A DNA stretch of 64,000 nt, taken from the NCBI RefSeq assembly GCF_003285545.1, contig NZ_QLNV01000004.1, positions 1-64,000 of the forward strand, in the 5' to 3' direction. Positions 8,863 through 20,357 of the stretch are shown here, one piece after another. The position numbers and the translations under genes are program-made. The DNA comes from Sinomicrobium soli. Its GTDB lineage: Bacteria > Bacteroidota > Bacteroidia > Flavobacteriales > Flavobacteriaceae. The notes under the pieces were generated by a model that saw nothing but the letters and a program-made list of their open reading frames with translations, did not search any database and was not told where the DNA came from. Every line of letters starts with the position of its first letter. The stretch's first letter is position 1.

Positions 8863-10185
8863 TCAGCCCTGCCGGCTGGCTTTTTTAAGAATAAAATACC
8901 CCAGGATACCCCCGATAATAGAAGCGGCGAAAATTCCCATTTTAGCCTCCAGGATATATTCTTCGGCATTGGTTTTAAAAGCCAGTTCCGTGATGAACAA
9001 CGACATGGTAAAGCCGATACTTGCCAGGAGTGCCACACCGTATATATGCTTCCAGTTGAGACCGGGCGGAAGGGAAGCGATCCTGAGTTTTGTCATGAGT
9101 TTGGTAAAACCTACTACTCCCACGAATTTACCGATCACAAGTCCGCATATGATACCGATACTCACATTGCTTGTAATATTGTGCCAGAAATCCCCGGAGA
9201 ACGTAACTCCCGCATTGGCCAGTGCAAACACCGGCATAACAAAGAAGCTTACCAGTGAGTGCATGGAGTGCTCCAGGCGTTGCAGTGGTGTCAGTGCGGC
9301 TTTGGAGTAGATACGCACCTGTTCCAGTACGTGTTGCTGCTGTGGTGTTTTTAACCGCCTGGTGCGCCCTTCGAGGTTGTCGTACTGATCGATCAGGCTG
9401 CGCATTTTTTCCACGTATATCTTATCCCTCACTTTGGATTCTGCCGGAATGGTAAAAGCAGCCAATACTCCGGCGATGGTAGCATGTACCCCGGAAAAGA
9501 GAAAAGCCATCCACAAGCCCCCGATACCTATTATTCCGTAAAATACCGGCGCCCGTACCCCGAGACGGTTGGCAACGAGCAGTACCAGGAGGAATACCGC
9601 TCCCACCACAAGGCTCATGGTGTCGATGTCAGAGGTGTAGAACAGTGCGATGACCAGAACCGCACCAAGGTCGTCGGCAATTGCCAGGGCGGTAAGGAAT
9701 ACCTTAAGTGATATGGGGACCTTGTCTCCCAGGAGGTATAAGATACCCAGGGCAAAAGCAATATCAGTGGCCATGGGAATACCCCATCCGCCTACGGCCG
9801 GGGAATCGTGATTGAATATCAGGTAAACCGCTGCCGGGAAGATCATTCCCCCCAGGGCAGCCATTAAGGGCAATATCGCATTTTTAGGACGGGACAGCTC
9901 ACCGGCAATCATTTCCCGTTTCAGTTCGAGTCCCACCACAAAGAAGAAAATGGCCATTAACCCGTCGTTGACCCAGTGGTGCAGGTTGTTGGAGACGACA
10001 AAGGAATCGAACTGCAGGGCAAACTCGTGTTCCCAGAAATGGTGATAAGCATCCTTGAGCGGGGAGTTGGCCAGGATCATGGCTACGACGGCAGATAAAA
10101 AGAGTACCACGCCCCCGGTGGTAGATTTGTTGATAAATCTGCTTAAAGGGTCTATCAGAATCTTGTCAATAGGAGTTTTTTTCAT
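8863..10185 (-). CDS. nhaA: Na+/H+ antiporter NhaA
   Basis: A 440-residue inner-membrane antiporter of the NhaA family with about 12 membrane segments. It contains the paired-aspartate motif TALAIADDLGAVLVIALFYT (the two adjacent Asp bind Na+), GVHATIAGVLAAFTIP, and an early MATDIAFALGILYLLG segment. NhaA exports Na+ in exchange for H+. I chose the ATG at 10185 (MKKTPIDKIL) rather than the longer 10281 reading, because the extra 32 residues are atypical and AT-rich. A TATCTTAG sequence upstream with GTTG about 20 bases before it is a plausible promoter. Confidence 0.92.
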   Translation of the reverse strand: MKKTPIDKILIDPLSRFINKSTTGGVVLFLSAVVAMILANSPLKDAYHHFWEHEFALQFDSFVVSNNLHHWVNDGLMAIFFFVVGLELKREMIAGELSRPKNAILPLMAALGGMIFPAAVYLIFNHDSPAVGGWGIPMATDIAFALGILYLLGDKVPISLKVFLTALAIADDLGAVLVIALFYTSDIDTMSLVVGAVFLLVLLVANRLGVRAPVFYGIIGIGGLWMAFLFSGVHATIAGVLAAFTIPAESKVRDKIYVEKMRSLIDQYDNLEGRTRRLKTPQQQHVLEQVRIYSKAALTPLQRLEHSMHSLVSFFVMPVFALANAGVTFSGDFWHNITSNVSIGIICGLVIGKFVGVVGFTKLMTKLRIASLPPGLNWKHIYGVALLASIGFTMSLFITELAFKTNAEEYILEAKMGIFAASIIGGILGYFILKKASRQG

Positions 10186-12191
<2,006 letters not shown>

Positions 12192-12282
12192 TGGTGCTTT
12201 TTGGGGACATTTTTGTGTTCTGTCGGGCTCAGAGGGGTATACTGAAAACCTGTGGCGTAATATTAAATTTATAAGATAATAG

Positions 12283-14157
12283 ATGGAAGAGAAGAAGCTG
12301 GATACCAGTTCCATTATCGGATTTGTCCTGATCGGGGCCATTCTGATCTGGGTGATGTATAACAACCGTCCCACGGAAGAAGAGGCCGAAGCGAGAAAGG
12401 CACAACAGGAACTGGTGGAAAAGGCCAGAAAGGAAACAGAAGAAAATACCGTTTCTCCTGCAGATCAAAATACTCCCGACTTTGCCGATTCCACGGCCCT
12501 GGCCAGGTATACCGAAACGCTCGGGGCGTTCGGATATTCGGCCAGCCTGCCCGGGGCAAAAGAGGGTACTACGGTGCTGGAAAATGATGTGGCCTACTTT
12601 AAGATCAGTAATAAGGGAGGGCAGATCATAGAAGCAAGGCTTAAGGAGTTTACTACTTATGATTCCGTTCCCGTATACCTGGTCAAAGACGATAATGCAT
12701 CTTTCAACCTTTCTTTCGGAACGTCAGATAACAGGACACTGAATACGGGCGACATGTATTTTGAACCCGAACTCTCTTCAGACGGGAGAGCCTTGTCCAT
12801 GAAGCTTAAGGCCGGGCCGGACAAGTTCCTGGAGTACCGCTATGAACTGAAACCGGGGGATTACATGATGGATTTTACCATTCGTTCCCAGGGACTGAAC
12901 GGTATTCTCAGCAGTTCACAACCGGTAGAAATGGACTGGAAACTCAAGGGTATCCGCCATTCCAAAAGTATCACCTATGAAAACAGGTATACCCGGCTTA
13001 CCTATCAGCATCGTAATGGAGACAAGATATCGAAACTCAGTCCCGGAAGCGATGATTCCGAGACCGAAGAGGGGGTCACCTGGATCTCTTACCGGCAGCA
13101 TTTCTTCAGCTCCATTCTCGTGGCAGACAAGCCTTTTGACCAGGTGGAACTGGCCTCGAGGGACCTGGTGGAAGAAGAGAGCAAGGAAGCCAGGTGGACC
13201 AAGGAATACGAAGCCTTGGCCAACCTGGAAATGGCAGGAGGTGAGCTGAACCACAACCTGTCCTGGTTTTTCGGGCCTACCGATGTCAAGGTACTCAGCC
13301 AGTACAAAGGGCTCGATCTCGACGATTCCATTCCTTTCGGATGGGGAATATTCGGGTGGATCAGCAAGCACGTGTTTACACCCCTGTACAGTTTCCTGAG
13401 TTCATTCCTGCCCTATGGTGTGGCCATTATTGTTATGACCATCCTGGTCAGGCTGCTCCTTTCCCCGGTGACTTACAAATCATACCTGTCCCAGGCCAAG
13501 ATGAAGGTACTGCGCCCGGAAATTACGGAGGTCAACGAGAAGTATAAGGACGATGCCATGAAAAAGCAGCAGGCCACCATGCAGATCTACAGCAAGGCCG
13601 GCGTCAGCCCGCTGAGCGGATGTATCCCGGCGCTGTTACAGCTGCCTATTTTCTATGCCCTGTTCATGTTTTTCCCGACAGCCTTTGCCCTGAGGCAGAA
13701 AAGCTTTCTCTGGGCCGATGACCTGTCGTCTTATGACACCATCGCCGAATTGCCTTTTAAAATTCCGTTTTACGGAGATCACGTCAGTCTCTTCCCGATA
13801 CTGGCGTCCATAGCCATACTCATATACATGATGATGACCACCGGGCAGAGCATGCAGATGCAGCAGCAGCCGGGCATGCCTAACATGAAGTTTATCATGT
13901 ACCTGTCGCCGCTGTTTATGCTGATCTTCTTTAATAATTATGCCAGTGGACTGAGTCTGTACTACTTTATTTCCAACCTCATTACGATATTCATCATGCT
14001 TGCCATAAAGCACTTTATCATAGATGAGGAGAAAATACACGCCAAGATACAGCAACAGAAGAAAAAGCCGAAGAAGATGAACCGTTTCCAGCGAAAGATG
14101 CAGGAAATGATGGAGGAAGCACAGGCGCAGCAGAATACTAAAAACAAAAAAAAGTAA
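12283..14157 (+). CDS. yidC: Membrane protein insertase YidC
   Basis: A 624-residue inner-membrane protein. There is one N-terminal membrane helix (about 9-26), a large periplasmic beta-rich domain (about 60-350), then the conserved five-helix YidC/Oxa1 core (about 365-590) containing YGVAIIVMTILVRLLLSPVTYKSY and LLQLPIFYALFMFFPT. The C-terminal tail is lysine-rich (KKKPKKMNRFQRKMQE...), as expected for ribosome contact. It inserts inner-membrane proteins with or without SecYEG. A strong terminator follows. Confidence 0.95.
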   Translation: MEEKKLDTSSIIGFVLIGAILIWVMYNNRPTEEEAEARKAQQELVEKARKETEENTVSPADQNTPDFADSTALARYTETLGAFGYSASLPGAKEGTTVLENDVAYFKISNKGGQIIEARLKEFTTYDSVPVYLVKDDNASFNLSFGTSDNRTLNTGDMYFEPELSSDGRALSMKLKAGPDKFLEYRYELKPGDYMMDFTIRSQGLNGILSSSQPVEMDWKLKGIRHSKSITYENRYTRLTYQHRNGDKISKLSPGSDDSETEEGVTWISYRQHFFSSILVADKPFDQVELASRDLVEEESKEARWTKEYEALANLEMAGGELNHNLSWFFGPTDVKVLSQYKGLDLDDSIPFGWGIFGWISKHVFTPLYSFLSSFLPYGVAIIVMTILVRLLLSPVTYKSYLSQAKMKVLRPEITEVNEKYKDDAMKKQQATMQIYSKAGVSPLSGCIPALLQLPIFYALFMFFPTAFALRQKSFLWADDLSSYDTIAELPFKIPFYGDHVSLFPILASIAILIYMMMTTGQSMQMQQQPGMPNMKFIMYLSPLFMLIFFNNYASGLSLYYFISNLITIFIMLAIKHFIIDEEKIHAKIQQQKKKPKKMNRFQRKMQEMMEEAQAQQNTKNKKK

Positions 14158-14187
14158 GATATCGTCGATATCAGGGTTTTTATCAGG

Positions 14188-14221
14188 GAGGCGCAGCACA
14201 TACTGCGTCTCTTTGTTTTTT
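14188..14221 (+). terminator. Intrinsic terminator after yidC
   Basis: Arms GAGGCGCAG (14188-14196) and CTGCGTCTC (14203-14211) pair with one G-U. The loop is six bases and a T-rich tract runs from 14212 to 14221. It lies 31 bases after the yidC stop. Confidence 0.8.
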
Positions 14222-14297
14222 GTAATTTTGCAAAGAAATCAGAGAGGGAGAGGTTGCAGGTTCAGGATGTTTGAGCGGCTTACTCCGGTCGGGATTT

Positions 14298-14494
14298 GTC
14301 ATTCCGACAGCCTGTCCCGAACATCGGGAAAGGAGAACCCCGAAGGGCGCAACGCAGTTAAATCTCTTTCGGGCTTGGGTGGAGATTCATCACTTCGCTG
14401 CGCTACGTTCTGAATGACAGGGATTTGTCATTCCGGCGATAGGAGGAATCTCCTTTGGGCCGGTGTTGAGATTCTTCACTGCGTTCTGAATGAC
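14298..14494. repeat. Two tandem GTCATTC...GAATGAC inverted-repeat elements
   Basis: The first runs from GTCATTC at 14298 to GAATGAC at 14418, the second from 14427 to 14494. Arms share GAAGAATCTC or GGAATCTCC with the element at 7058. They occupy most of the 381-base space between yidC and mnmA (14158-14538). Apart from the yidC terminator and a leader repeat near mnmA, nothing else is seen there. The short ORF crossing it is an artefact of the repeat. Confidence 0.7.
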
Positions 14495-14502
14495 AAACCA
14501 GC

Positions 14503-14538
14503 AACTAAGAACTAATAAACTACAAACTAATAAACTAA
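14503..14538 (+). repeat. AACTAAGAACTA / ACTACAAACTAATAAA leader repeat, mnmA
   Basis: Low-complexity repeats of an ACTAA(G/C/T)AACTA(C)AA unit end exactly before the mnmA ATG (14539). Near-identical copies precede the ATGs at 15882 and 7192. Confidence 0.65.
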
Positions 14539-15726
14539 ATGAAACGCGTAGTAGTAGGCTTATCGGGAGGAGTAGATTCGAGTGTGGCGGCATACCTGCT
14601 GAAAGAGCAGGGATATGAGGTGATCGGCCTGTTTATGAAGAACTGGCACGACGATTCCGTAGTGATCTCCAGGGAGTGTGAATGGGTGGAAGACAGCAAT
14701 GATGCCATGATGGTGGCCGAAAAGCTGGGAATACCTTTCCAGACGGTAGACCTGAGTGCGGAATATAAGGAACGTATTGTCGACTATATGTTCGGCGAGT
14801 ACGAAAGGGGGAGAACGCCCAATCCGGATGTATTGTGTAACAGGGAGATCAAGTTTGACGTATTTCTCAAAATAGCGCTCAGCCTCGGGGCTGATTATGT
14901 GGCTACCGGGCATTATTGCCGGAAAGATGTTATTTCCAAAGACGGGAAGGATATCTATCGGCTGCTCTCGGGAGCAGACCGCAACAAGGACCAGTCCTAT
15001 TTCCTGTGTCAGCTGTCACAGGAACAGCTTTCACGTACCCTGTTTCCTGTCGGAGAACTTACCAAACCCGAAGTAAGGGCGATAGCGGCCCGCGAAGAAC
15101 TGGTTACGGCAGAAAAGAAGGATTCCCAGGGACTGTGCTTTGTGGGTAAGGTGAGATTGCCGGAATTCCTGCAGCAGAAACTCAAGCCGAAAGAAGGGGT
15201 TATCGTTGAGGTACCCGTATCTGCGGAGCAGTACGACAGGGCCGTACCGCAGTTTGTGTCCGCGGAGGAGGAACTGGCCTATTACGCACGGAAACCTCAC
15301 TATACCCCCGGTGATGGCAAAGTGGTGGGAAAGCACCAGGGGGCACATTACTTTACCAAAGGACAGCGGAAGGGGCTCAACGTAGGAGGTACCGCAGAAC
15401 CGTTGTTCGTCATCGATACGGATGTGGATGAAAATATCATTTATACCGGCCAGGGCAAGGATCATCCCGGGCTTTTCCGGAAGGCCCTGTTTATAACGGA
15501 AGATGAGATTCACTGGATCAGGGAAGACATGGCGCTTGCCGTTGGGCAAAGCATGGATGTCATGGCCCGTATCCGCTATCGGCAACCGCTTCAGAAGGCC
15601 GGGTTGCACAAGGTAAGCAAAGGGATGTACGTAGTGTTCGACGAACCCCAGAGCGCGATTACCGAAGGGCAGTTTGCAGCCTGGTATGACGGGGATGAAC
15701 TCATAGGTTCCGGCGTTATATCCTGA
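14539..15726 (+). CDS. mnmA: tRNA-specific 2-thiouridylase MnmA
   Basis: A 395-residue cytoplasmic enzyme that installs 2-thiouridine at U34 of tRNA-Lys/Glu/Gln. The PP-loop for ATP is visible as [15 protein letters not shown] (about 6-20). The catalytic cysteines lie in [12 protein letters not shown] and [11 protein letters not shown], and the tRNA-contact region has TGHYCRKDV. There is an insertion of about 30 residues after the second cysteine region (about 215-270: [22 protein letters not shown]) compared with E. coli MnmA, as seen in Bacteroidota. The start is fixed by the leader repeat and the [11 protein letters not shown] opening. Confidence 0.94.
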   Translation: MKRVVVGLSGGVDSSVAAYLLKEQGYEVIGLFMKNWHDDSVVISRECEWVEDSNDAMMVAEKLGIPFQTVDLSAEYKERIVDYMFGEYERGRTPNPDVLCNREIKFDVFLKIALSLGADYVATGHYCRKDVISKDGKDIYRLLSGADRNKDQSYFLCQLSQEQLSRTLFPVGELTKPEVRAIAAREELVTAEKKDSQGLCFVGKVRLPEFLQQKLKPKEGVIVEVPVSAEQYDRAVPQFVSAEEELAYYARKPHYTPGDGKVVGKHQGAHYFTKGQRKGLNVGGTAEPLFVIDTDVDENIIYTGQGKDHPGLFRKALFITEDEIHWIREDMALAVGQSMDVMARIRYRQPLQKAGLHKVSKGMYVVFDEPQSAITEGQFAAWYDGDELIGSGVIS

Positions 15727-15838
15727 TGGCAAACCTATAGCGGCACCGCCGTGTCTCAGACGGGTTTCAGTAGTCTCAGTAGAGGAGAAGCCTATGCCGT
15801 TTAGTGTTAGGTTATTGAGTTTATGTGTATGTTTACCC

Positions 15839-15881
15839 AAACTACAAACTAACAACTAAGAACTACAAACTAATAAACCAA
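15839..15881 (+). repeat. AACTACAAACTAATAAA leader repeat, nitronate monooxygenase
   Basis: It contains AACTACAAACTAACAACTA followed by AGAACTACAAACTAATAAACC and ends at the base before the ATG at 15882. It is the best-preserved copy of the leader family in the window. Confidence 0.65.
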
Positions 15882-16829
15882 ATGAAAAACAGGATCACAG
15901 CACTGTTCGGTACGGAACATCCCGTAATACAGGCCGGGATGGTATGGGCGAGCGGCTGGCGGCTGGCTTCGGCTGCAAGTAATTCGGGAATACTCGGACT
16001 TATCGGGGCCGGCTCCATGTACCCTGAGGTGCTCCGGGAACACATCCGCAAATGTCACAAGGCCACGGATAAACCATTCGGGGTCAATGTCCCGCTGCTA
16101 TACCCGGATATAGAACAGCTCATGGACATTATCGTGGAGGAAGGGGTGAAGATCGTTTTTACTTCTGCGGGAAACCCGAAAACCTGGACCTCCTTTCTGA
16201 AGGAAAAAGGGATTACGGTGGTCCATGTGGTGAGTAGTGTGAAGTTTGCCCTCAAGGCGGAAGAGGCCGGGGTGGATGCCGTTGTTGCCGAAGGCTTTGA
16301 GGCCGGGGGGCATAACGGCAGGGAGGAAACAACTACCTTTACACTTATTCCCATGGTGAAGGAGCGGATAACAGTACCCCTGATCGCTGCCGGGGGCATT
16401 GCCACGGGAAGAGGAATGCTTGCCGCAATGGTACTGGGGGCAGATGGTGTACAGGTAGGAAGCCGTTTTGTGGCCAGTACTGAAGCGTCATCCCACGATA
16501 ATTTCAAACAAAGGGTCGTGGAGGCCGGTGACGGGGACACGCGGCTTACCCTTAAGGAACTGGCCCCGGTAAGACTGTTGCGCAATAAATTCTATGAAGA
16601 AGTGCAGGAATTGTATGGAAGGGGAGCCTCTGCGGAAGAACTGAAAACGTTGCTGGGAAGGGGAAGGGCCAAAAGAGGAATGTTCGAAGGCGACCTTGAA
16701 GAAGGCGAACTCGAGATCGGACAGGTAGCCGGACTGATCCGTGATATAAAACCGGTAGCCGAAATTGTCAGGGATATTCTAACAGAATTCGACCTCGTGA
16801 AAAAAGGGCTATGTCAATTAGCCAATTAG
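15882..16829 (+). CDS. Nitronate monooxygenase (2-nitropropane dioxygenase family)
   Basis: A 315-residue FMN-dependent TIM-barrel protein. It shows HPVIQAGMVWASG at the N-terminus, FGVNVPLLYPD, the active-site histidine stretch EGFEAGGHNGREE, and the FMN phosphate-binding AAGGIATGRGMLAAMVLGADGVQVGSRFV. The family oxidises nitronates such as propionate-3-nitronate. I chose the ATG at 15882 after the leader repeat. The last residues (CQLAN) and the stop are encoded by the 59-bp direct repeat that starts at 16821, so the C-terminus has been altered by repeat insertion or erosion. Confidence 0.86.
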   Translation: MKNRITALFGTEHPVIQAGMVWASGWRLASAASNSGILGLIGAGSMYPEVLREHIRKCHKATDKPFGVNVPLLYPDIEQLMDIIVEEGVKIVFTSAGNPKTWTSFLKEKGITVVHVVSSVKFALKAEEAGVDAVVAEGFEAGGHNGREETTTFTLIPMVKERITVPLIAAGGIATGRGMLAAMVLGADGVQVGSRFVASTEASSHDNFKQRVVEAGDGDTRLTLKELAPVRLLRNKFYEEVQELYGRGASAEELKTLLGRGRAKRGMFEGDLEEGELEIGQVAGLIRDIKPVAEIVRDILTEFDLVKKGLCQLAN

Positions 16830-16879
16830 CCAATTGGTCAATTATCACATTGGCACATTATCACATTGGCACATTATCA
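16821..16879. repeat. 59-bp direct repeat, copy 1 (3' side of uxuA)
   Basis: Identical over 59 bases to 18091-18149. It starts GCCAATTAGCCAATTGG and includes two 16-bp units TCACATTGGCACATTA (16845-16860, 16861-16876). The stop codons of both the nitronate monooxygenase (ends 16829) and uxuA (ends 16861) lie inside it. Confidence 0.85.
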
Positions 16880-18042
16880 AAAGCATAGACCAGTCCTTGT
16901 TCCAGTCCCCTGATTTCAGCCAGTCCTTTTAATCGCCCGATCAGGGAATATCCGGAAAAATGTTCCCGGTTCTGCTCTAAGGTAAACAGGGCGCCGTGGT
17001 CCGGCCTCATGGGAAGAGCATGTCCTCTTTTATTCATGAGCAACAAAACCTTGTATACGATGGTGCTCATGGGGGCATCGCCGCTGAGGTGTTCAGCTTC
17101 CCGGAATACACCTTCCTTTTCTTTGGCTACACTCCTCAGGTGCAGGAAATGTATGCGGTCTCCGTGGCGTTCGAGAATGGCCGGGAGGTCGTTGTCCGGG
17201 TTTGCCCCCAGCGAGCCGGTGCAGTAGCAAAGTCCGTTGGCATTTACGGGAACGGCATCGAGTATACGTGCAATGTCTTTTTCAGAGCATACGATCCTGG
17301 GCAGTCCGAGAACGGAAAAAGGCGGGTCGTCGGGATGGATGGCCAGTTTAAGCCCCAGTTCTTCTGCCAGGGGAGCAACCTCTCCGAGAAAGTAATAGAG
17401 GTTTTCACGGAGTTTTTCATCATCAATACCTTCGTATTGCTTTAACAGGCCGAGTACCTTTTCAGGAGTAAAGCTCTCCTTGCTTCCCGGAAGCCCCAGC
17501 AGTACCGTACGGAACAGGGCCTGTTGTTCGTCACTGGTCAGCGAATCGCCATAGGCGGCAGCCTGTTCCTTTTCTTCCTGTGAATAATCGTCTTCCGCCC
17601 CGGGACGCCGCAGGAGAAACAGGTCGAAATACATAAAAGCCTCCCGCTCAAAGCGCAGCGTCCTGGTGCCGTCATCATTGACGAAAAACGTATCGGTACG
17701 CACCCAGTCCAGTACGGGCATAAAGTTGTAGGTAACCACTTCAAGGCCACATGCGGCAATATGCTTCAGGCTTTTTTTGTAGTTCTCGATGTAAAGTTTA
17801 TAGTTTCCCTGGCGTCTCTTGATATCTTCGTGTACCGGCAGGCTTTCGATGACCGTCCATTCGAGCCCTGCGTTATGTACTATACCGAGTCTCTCCCTTA
17901 TAGCCTCTTCACTCCATACTTCTCCCACGGGTATTTCGTGTAAGGCCGTAACGACACCACTGGCACCGGCCTGTCTGATCTCTTCCAGGCTCACCCCGTC
18001 CTGTGGCCCATACCATCGCATGGTTTGCTGCATTCTTATCAT
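16861..18042 (-). CDS. uxuA: Mannonate dehydratase
   Basis: A 393-residue enzyme converting D-mannonate to 2-keto-3-deoxy-D-gluconate. The opening MRWYGPQDGVSLEEIRQAGASGVVTALHEIPVGEVW matches the UxuA family, and metal-ligand regions include AIHPDDPPFSVLGLPRI, CYCTGSLGANPDND and RPDHGALF. Start choice is between 18042 (MIRMQQTMRW) and 18033 (MQQTMRW), and the latter is closer to the E. coli form. The last residues (DNVPM) are read from the direct repeat. It lies 117 bases downstream-to-upstream of the SDR gene on the same strand, with repeat copy 2 between them. Confidence 0.92.
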   Translation of the reverse strand: MIRMQQTMRWYGPQDGVSLEEIRQAGASGVVTALHEIPVGEVWSEEAIRERLGIVHNAGLEWTVIESLPVHEDIKRRQGNYKLYIENYKKSLKHIAACGLEVVTYNFMPVLDWVRTDTFFVNDDGTRTLRFEREAFMYFDLFLLRRPGAEDDYSQEEKEQAAAYGDSLTSDEQQALFRTVLLGLPGSKESFTPEKVLGLLKQYEGIDDEKLRENLYYFLGEVAPLAEELGLKLAIHPDDPPFSVLGLPRIVCSEKDIARILDAVPVNANGLCYCTGSLGANPDNDLPAILERHGDRIHFLHLRSVAKEKEGVFREAEHLSGDAPMSTIVYKVLLLMNKRGHALPMRPDHGALFTLEQNREHFSGYSLIGRLKGLAEIRGLEQGLVYAFDNVPM

Positions 18043-18090
18043 CGCGTGGTTTCTGATTTAAATTTAGTTAATTAGTTAATTAGCCAATGT

Positions 18091-18162
18091 GCCAATTAGC
18101 CAATTGGTCAATTATCACATTGGCACATTATCACATTGGCACATTATCACATTGGCACATTA
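18091..18162. repeat. 59-bp direct repeat, copy 2, plus an extra 16-bp unit (5' side of uxuA)
   Basis: 18091-18149 is identical to 16821-16879. Three perfect tandem units TCACATTGGCACATTA occupy 18115-18162. The stop codon of the SDR gene (18160-18162) is the end of the last unit. Confidence 0.85.
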
Positions 18163-18918
18163 AAACCCTATGCTGTTACCGCCGTCTACCGGAAGTACGG
18201 TACCAGTGGTAAATTTCGATTCGGAGGTCGCGTAATAGAATACAGCATCGGCAATATCGGAAGGGTCCCCGAGTTTTCCCATGGGAGTGCGCGAGAGTAC
18301 CTTGTTTTTTCTTTCTGGATCATTGTCGAGTGCCTTTGAAGACATTTTGGTCTTGATAAATCCCGGGGCAACACAATTGACCCTGATCCCGAAAGAGGCC
18401 AGTTCCACGGCCATCGCCCTGGTCATTCCTTCTATGGCGGTTTTACTGGCGGAGTACGCAATGACTTTAGGGATACCGTATTGAGAGGTCATCGAACTGA
18501 TATTGACGATACTGCCGCCGTCATTGTCCTTCATGTTCCTGACCACTTCCCGGCTTACCGCAAAGACGCTGAATACATTGGTGTGTATGATGGTCTGGAA
18601 ATCCTGGTCGGTAACGTCGAGAAATTCCTTTTTCATGTTGATCCCGGCATTATTGACCAGGATGTCAATGGGATGGTTTTCGGCAATACCGGCGATCAGG
18701 GCGGGAATACCCTCCAGGTCGTTAAGGTCGAAAATGACCGGAACGGCAAGCTCGCCGATCTCCTTGCAGGCATTTTCGGTTTTTTCCCGGTTGCGCCCTA
18801 TAATATAGGTGCGAATCCCATTGTTACACAGTTTTTTTGCCGTGGCATATCCCAAACCGGAATTTCCCCCGGTTACAATAGCGGTTTTGGTCATATCTGA
18901 AAAAATTTGCTCGATCAT
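18160..18918 (-). CDS. SDR-family oxidoreductase, probable D-mannonate (fructuronate) oxidoreductase
   Basis: A classical short-chain dehydrogenase of 252 residues from the first ATG. The cofactor motif is TGGNSGLG (about 17-24), with NNAGI at about 92, catalytic Ser in NISSM, and Tyr-x3-Lys in YSASKTA. The C-terminus is PVDGGNSIGF. Because it sits directly upstream of uxuA on the same strand, the likely substrate is fructuronate/mannonate in the hexuronate pathway, where Bacteroidota often use an SDR in place of UxuB. That is inference from context. An alternative start at 18894 (MTKTAIVTGG) is equally plausible. GGAG lies 11 bases upstream of the first ATG. Confidence 0.85.
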   Translation of the reverse strand: MIEQIFSDMTKTAIVTGGNSGLGYATAKKLCNNGIRTYIIGRNREKTENACKEIGELAVPVIFDLNDLEGIPALIAGIAENHPIDILVNNAGINMKKEFLDVTDQDFQTIIHTNVFSVFAVSREVVRNMKDNDGGSIVNISSMTSQYGIPKVIAYSASKTAIEGMTRAMAVELASFGIRVNCVAPGFIKTKMSSKALDNDPERKNKVLSRTPMGKLGDPSDIADAVFYYATSESKFTTGTVLPVDGGNSIGF

Positions 18919-19228
18919 CGAGATTTAAACTCCGACTTCCGTCTGGCGAACAGGCAGGCTTGCGTCGAAAATATGCTGTCGGGTTTTTCCATGCCTGTCT
19001 TGCGAGTGGTCTGTTCCTTTTATGAGAACCTTTTTGAAACACCCGGCATGACAGAGGAGCCCCCTGTAACGAAAGCGTAAAATAAATGAAAAAATCCTCC
19101 GCTTCCAAGAAAAAGTGCAATCGGTTGCGTTTTGGTGGTTGATAACAGGGGATATTAACAGATTATAGCCGGGATGAAGTGGGTAAAACAATTTCGGTAT
19201 ACGTTTTCAGGTGATCCCGGCTCCCGGG
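18919..19228. other. 310-base intergenic region upstream of the SDR gene
   Basis: It should hold the promoter of the SDR-uxuA transcript and the 3' end of lacI. A 9-bp inverted repeat AGCCGGGAT/ATCCCGGCT (19167-19175 and 19214-19222) with a 38-base loop lies just past the lacI stop, but no T-run follows. The stretch near 18945-19010 has GGCAGGCTTGCG and TGCCTGTCTTGCG, which look like degraded repeats. No gene is seen. Confidence 0.4.
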
Positions 19229-20272
19229 TCAGGGATTGGTATGGCGCAGGGAAGAAGCCCGCATAAGAAGTTCGGTAGGCAGGGTGATGATTTCCGGAGC
19301 ATCGCTGTCTTTTTTGTCGGCGTCTGTAATGTGCTGCAATATCCGTTCGGTACAGATATTTCCCATCTCGATGGCCGGATGGGTTATGGTAGACAGGGGC
19401 GGGTCTACTATGGAGGCGATCGGATCGTCATTGAACCCGATAATGGCCAGGTCGCGGGGAATATCTATCCCGTGTTTTTTGGCGTACAGTATGGCGCTTA
19501 CCGCCGAAGTGTCGTTGGCCGCAAACAGGCCGTCGGGAGGTTGCGGCAGGTTCATTAACCGTCGCATGCCTTCTGCTCCTTCTTCAAAGCTGAGTGCCTG
19601 GCAGTCAATGATAAGGTCGTCATTTACAGCGATATTGTAATCGTTTAGCGCATCCAGCATCCCGTGTTTTCTTTCCCGGTATACATTGCGGTGCTGTGCC
19701 CCCGCAAAATGGGCAATGCGTTTGCATCCCTGTTGGATGAGATGTTCGGCAGCCTTGTACCCGGCGGCATAATTGTCGATGATCACCTTGTACCCTTTCA
19801 GCTTGTCGGGGATCCTGTCCACAAAAACAATGGGAATCCCCTGCTTTATGAACTGGCTGAAATGGTCCAGTTTCCGCGTCTCCATCGACAGTGAGACGAC
19901 CAGGCCGCTGATACGGCTGTTGTACAGGGTCTGGGCATTGAAAACCTCGTTGTCGTATTTGTCGTTGGACTGGCTTATAATAACATTATATCCGGCCTCA
20001 CGGGCTTTTTCTTCTATCCCGCTGATAAGAGAAGACACAAAAGGACGGTTTATGCGAGATATCATGATTCCTATGGTCTTGCTCTTGTTATTGCGCAGGC
20101 TTGCCGCAATGGAATTGGGGCGGTATCCCATTTCCCTGGCCGTTTTCTTGATGATCCCGATGGTCTTGCCACTTATGCTGCTGTGGTTGTTGAGCGCCCT
20201 GGAAATGGTAGATGGAGAGTATTTGAGTTTCCTGGCGATATCGTATATGGTTACTTCCTTGTTGGTCTTCAT
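19229..20272 (-). CDS. LacI-family transcriptional regulator
   Basis: A 347-residue regulator. The N-terminal LacI helix-turn-helix (about 6-55) contains VTIYDIARKLKYSPSTISRALNN and the hinge region GYRPNSIAASLRNN. A periplasmic-binding-protein-like effector domain follows (about 62-340), with PDGLFAANDTSAVSAILYA and GFNDDPIASIVDPPLSTI. It lies between the SDR-uxuA genes and the divergent xylBA genes, so it probably controls one or both sets in response to a sugar or sugar acid. The effector is unknown. Confidence 0.9.
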   Translation of the reverse strand: MKTNKEVTIYDIARKLKYSPSTISRALNNHSSISGKTIGIIKKTAREMGYRPNSIAASLRNNKSKTIGIMISRINRPFVSSLISGIEEKAREAGYNVIISQSNDKYDNEVFNAQTLYNSRISGLVVSLSMETRKLDHFSQFIKQGIPIVFVDRIPDKLKGYKVIIDNYAAGYKAAEHLIQQGCKRIAHFAGAQHRNVYRERKHGMLDALNDYNIAVNDDLIIDCQALSFEEGAEGMRRLMNLPQPPDGLFAANDTSAVSAILYAKKHGIDIPRDLAIIGFNDDPIASIVDPPLSTITHPAIEMGNICTERILQHITDADKKDSDAPEIITLPTELLMRASSLRHTNP

Positions 20273-20357
20273 CTATGCTGCAGTTTAGTTCTTTCCGGGT
20301 ATTTTTCCGGCTTGCCCGGCAACGAACGGGTAGGTACGGAAAGCATGGAATGAAAAT

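Noticed and set aside
14213-14413. A 66-codon ORF between yidC and mnmA
   Set aside because: It runs through the terminator tail and the GTCATTC repeat; its peptide is explained by the repeat sequence.
18115-18162. Three 16-bp tandem units that might suggest a CRISPR array
   Set aside because: The units are directly adjacent with no spacers and no cas genes are nearby.
18824-19191. Overlapping minus-strand ORFs upstream of the SDR gene
   Set aside because: They overlap the SDR start in other frames, lack domains and cover degraded repeat sequence.
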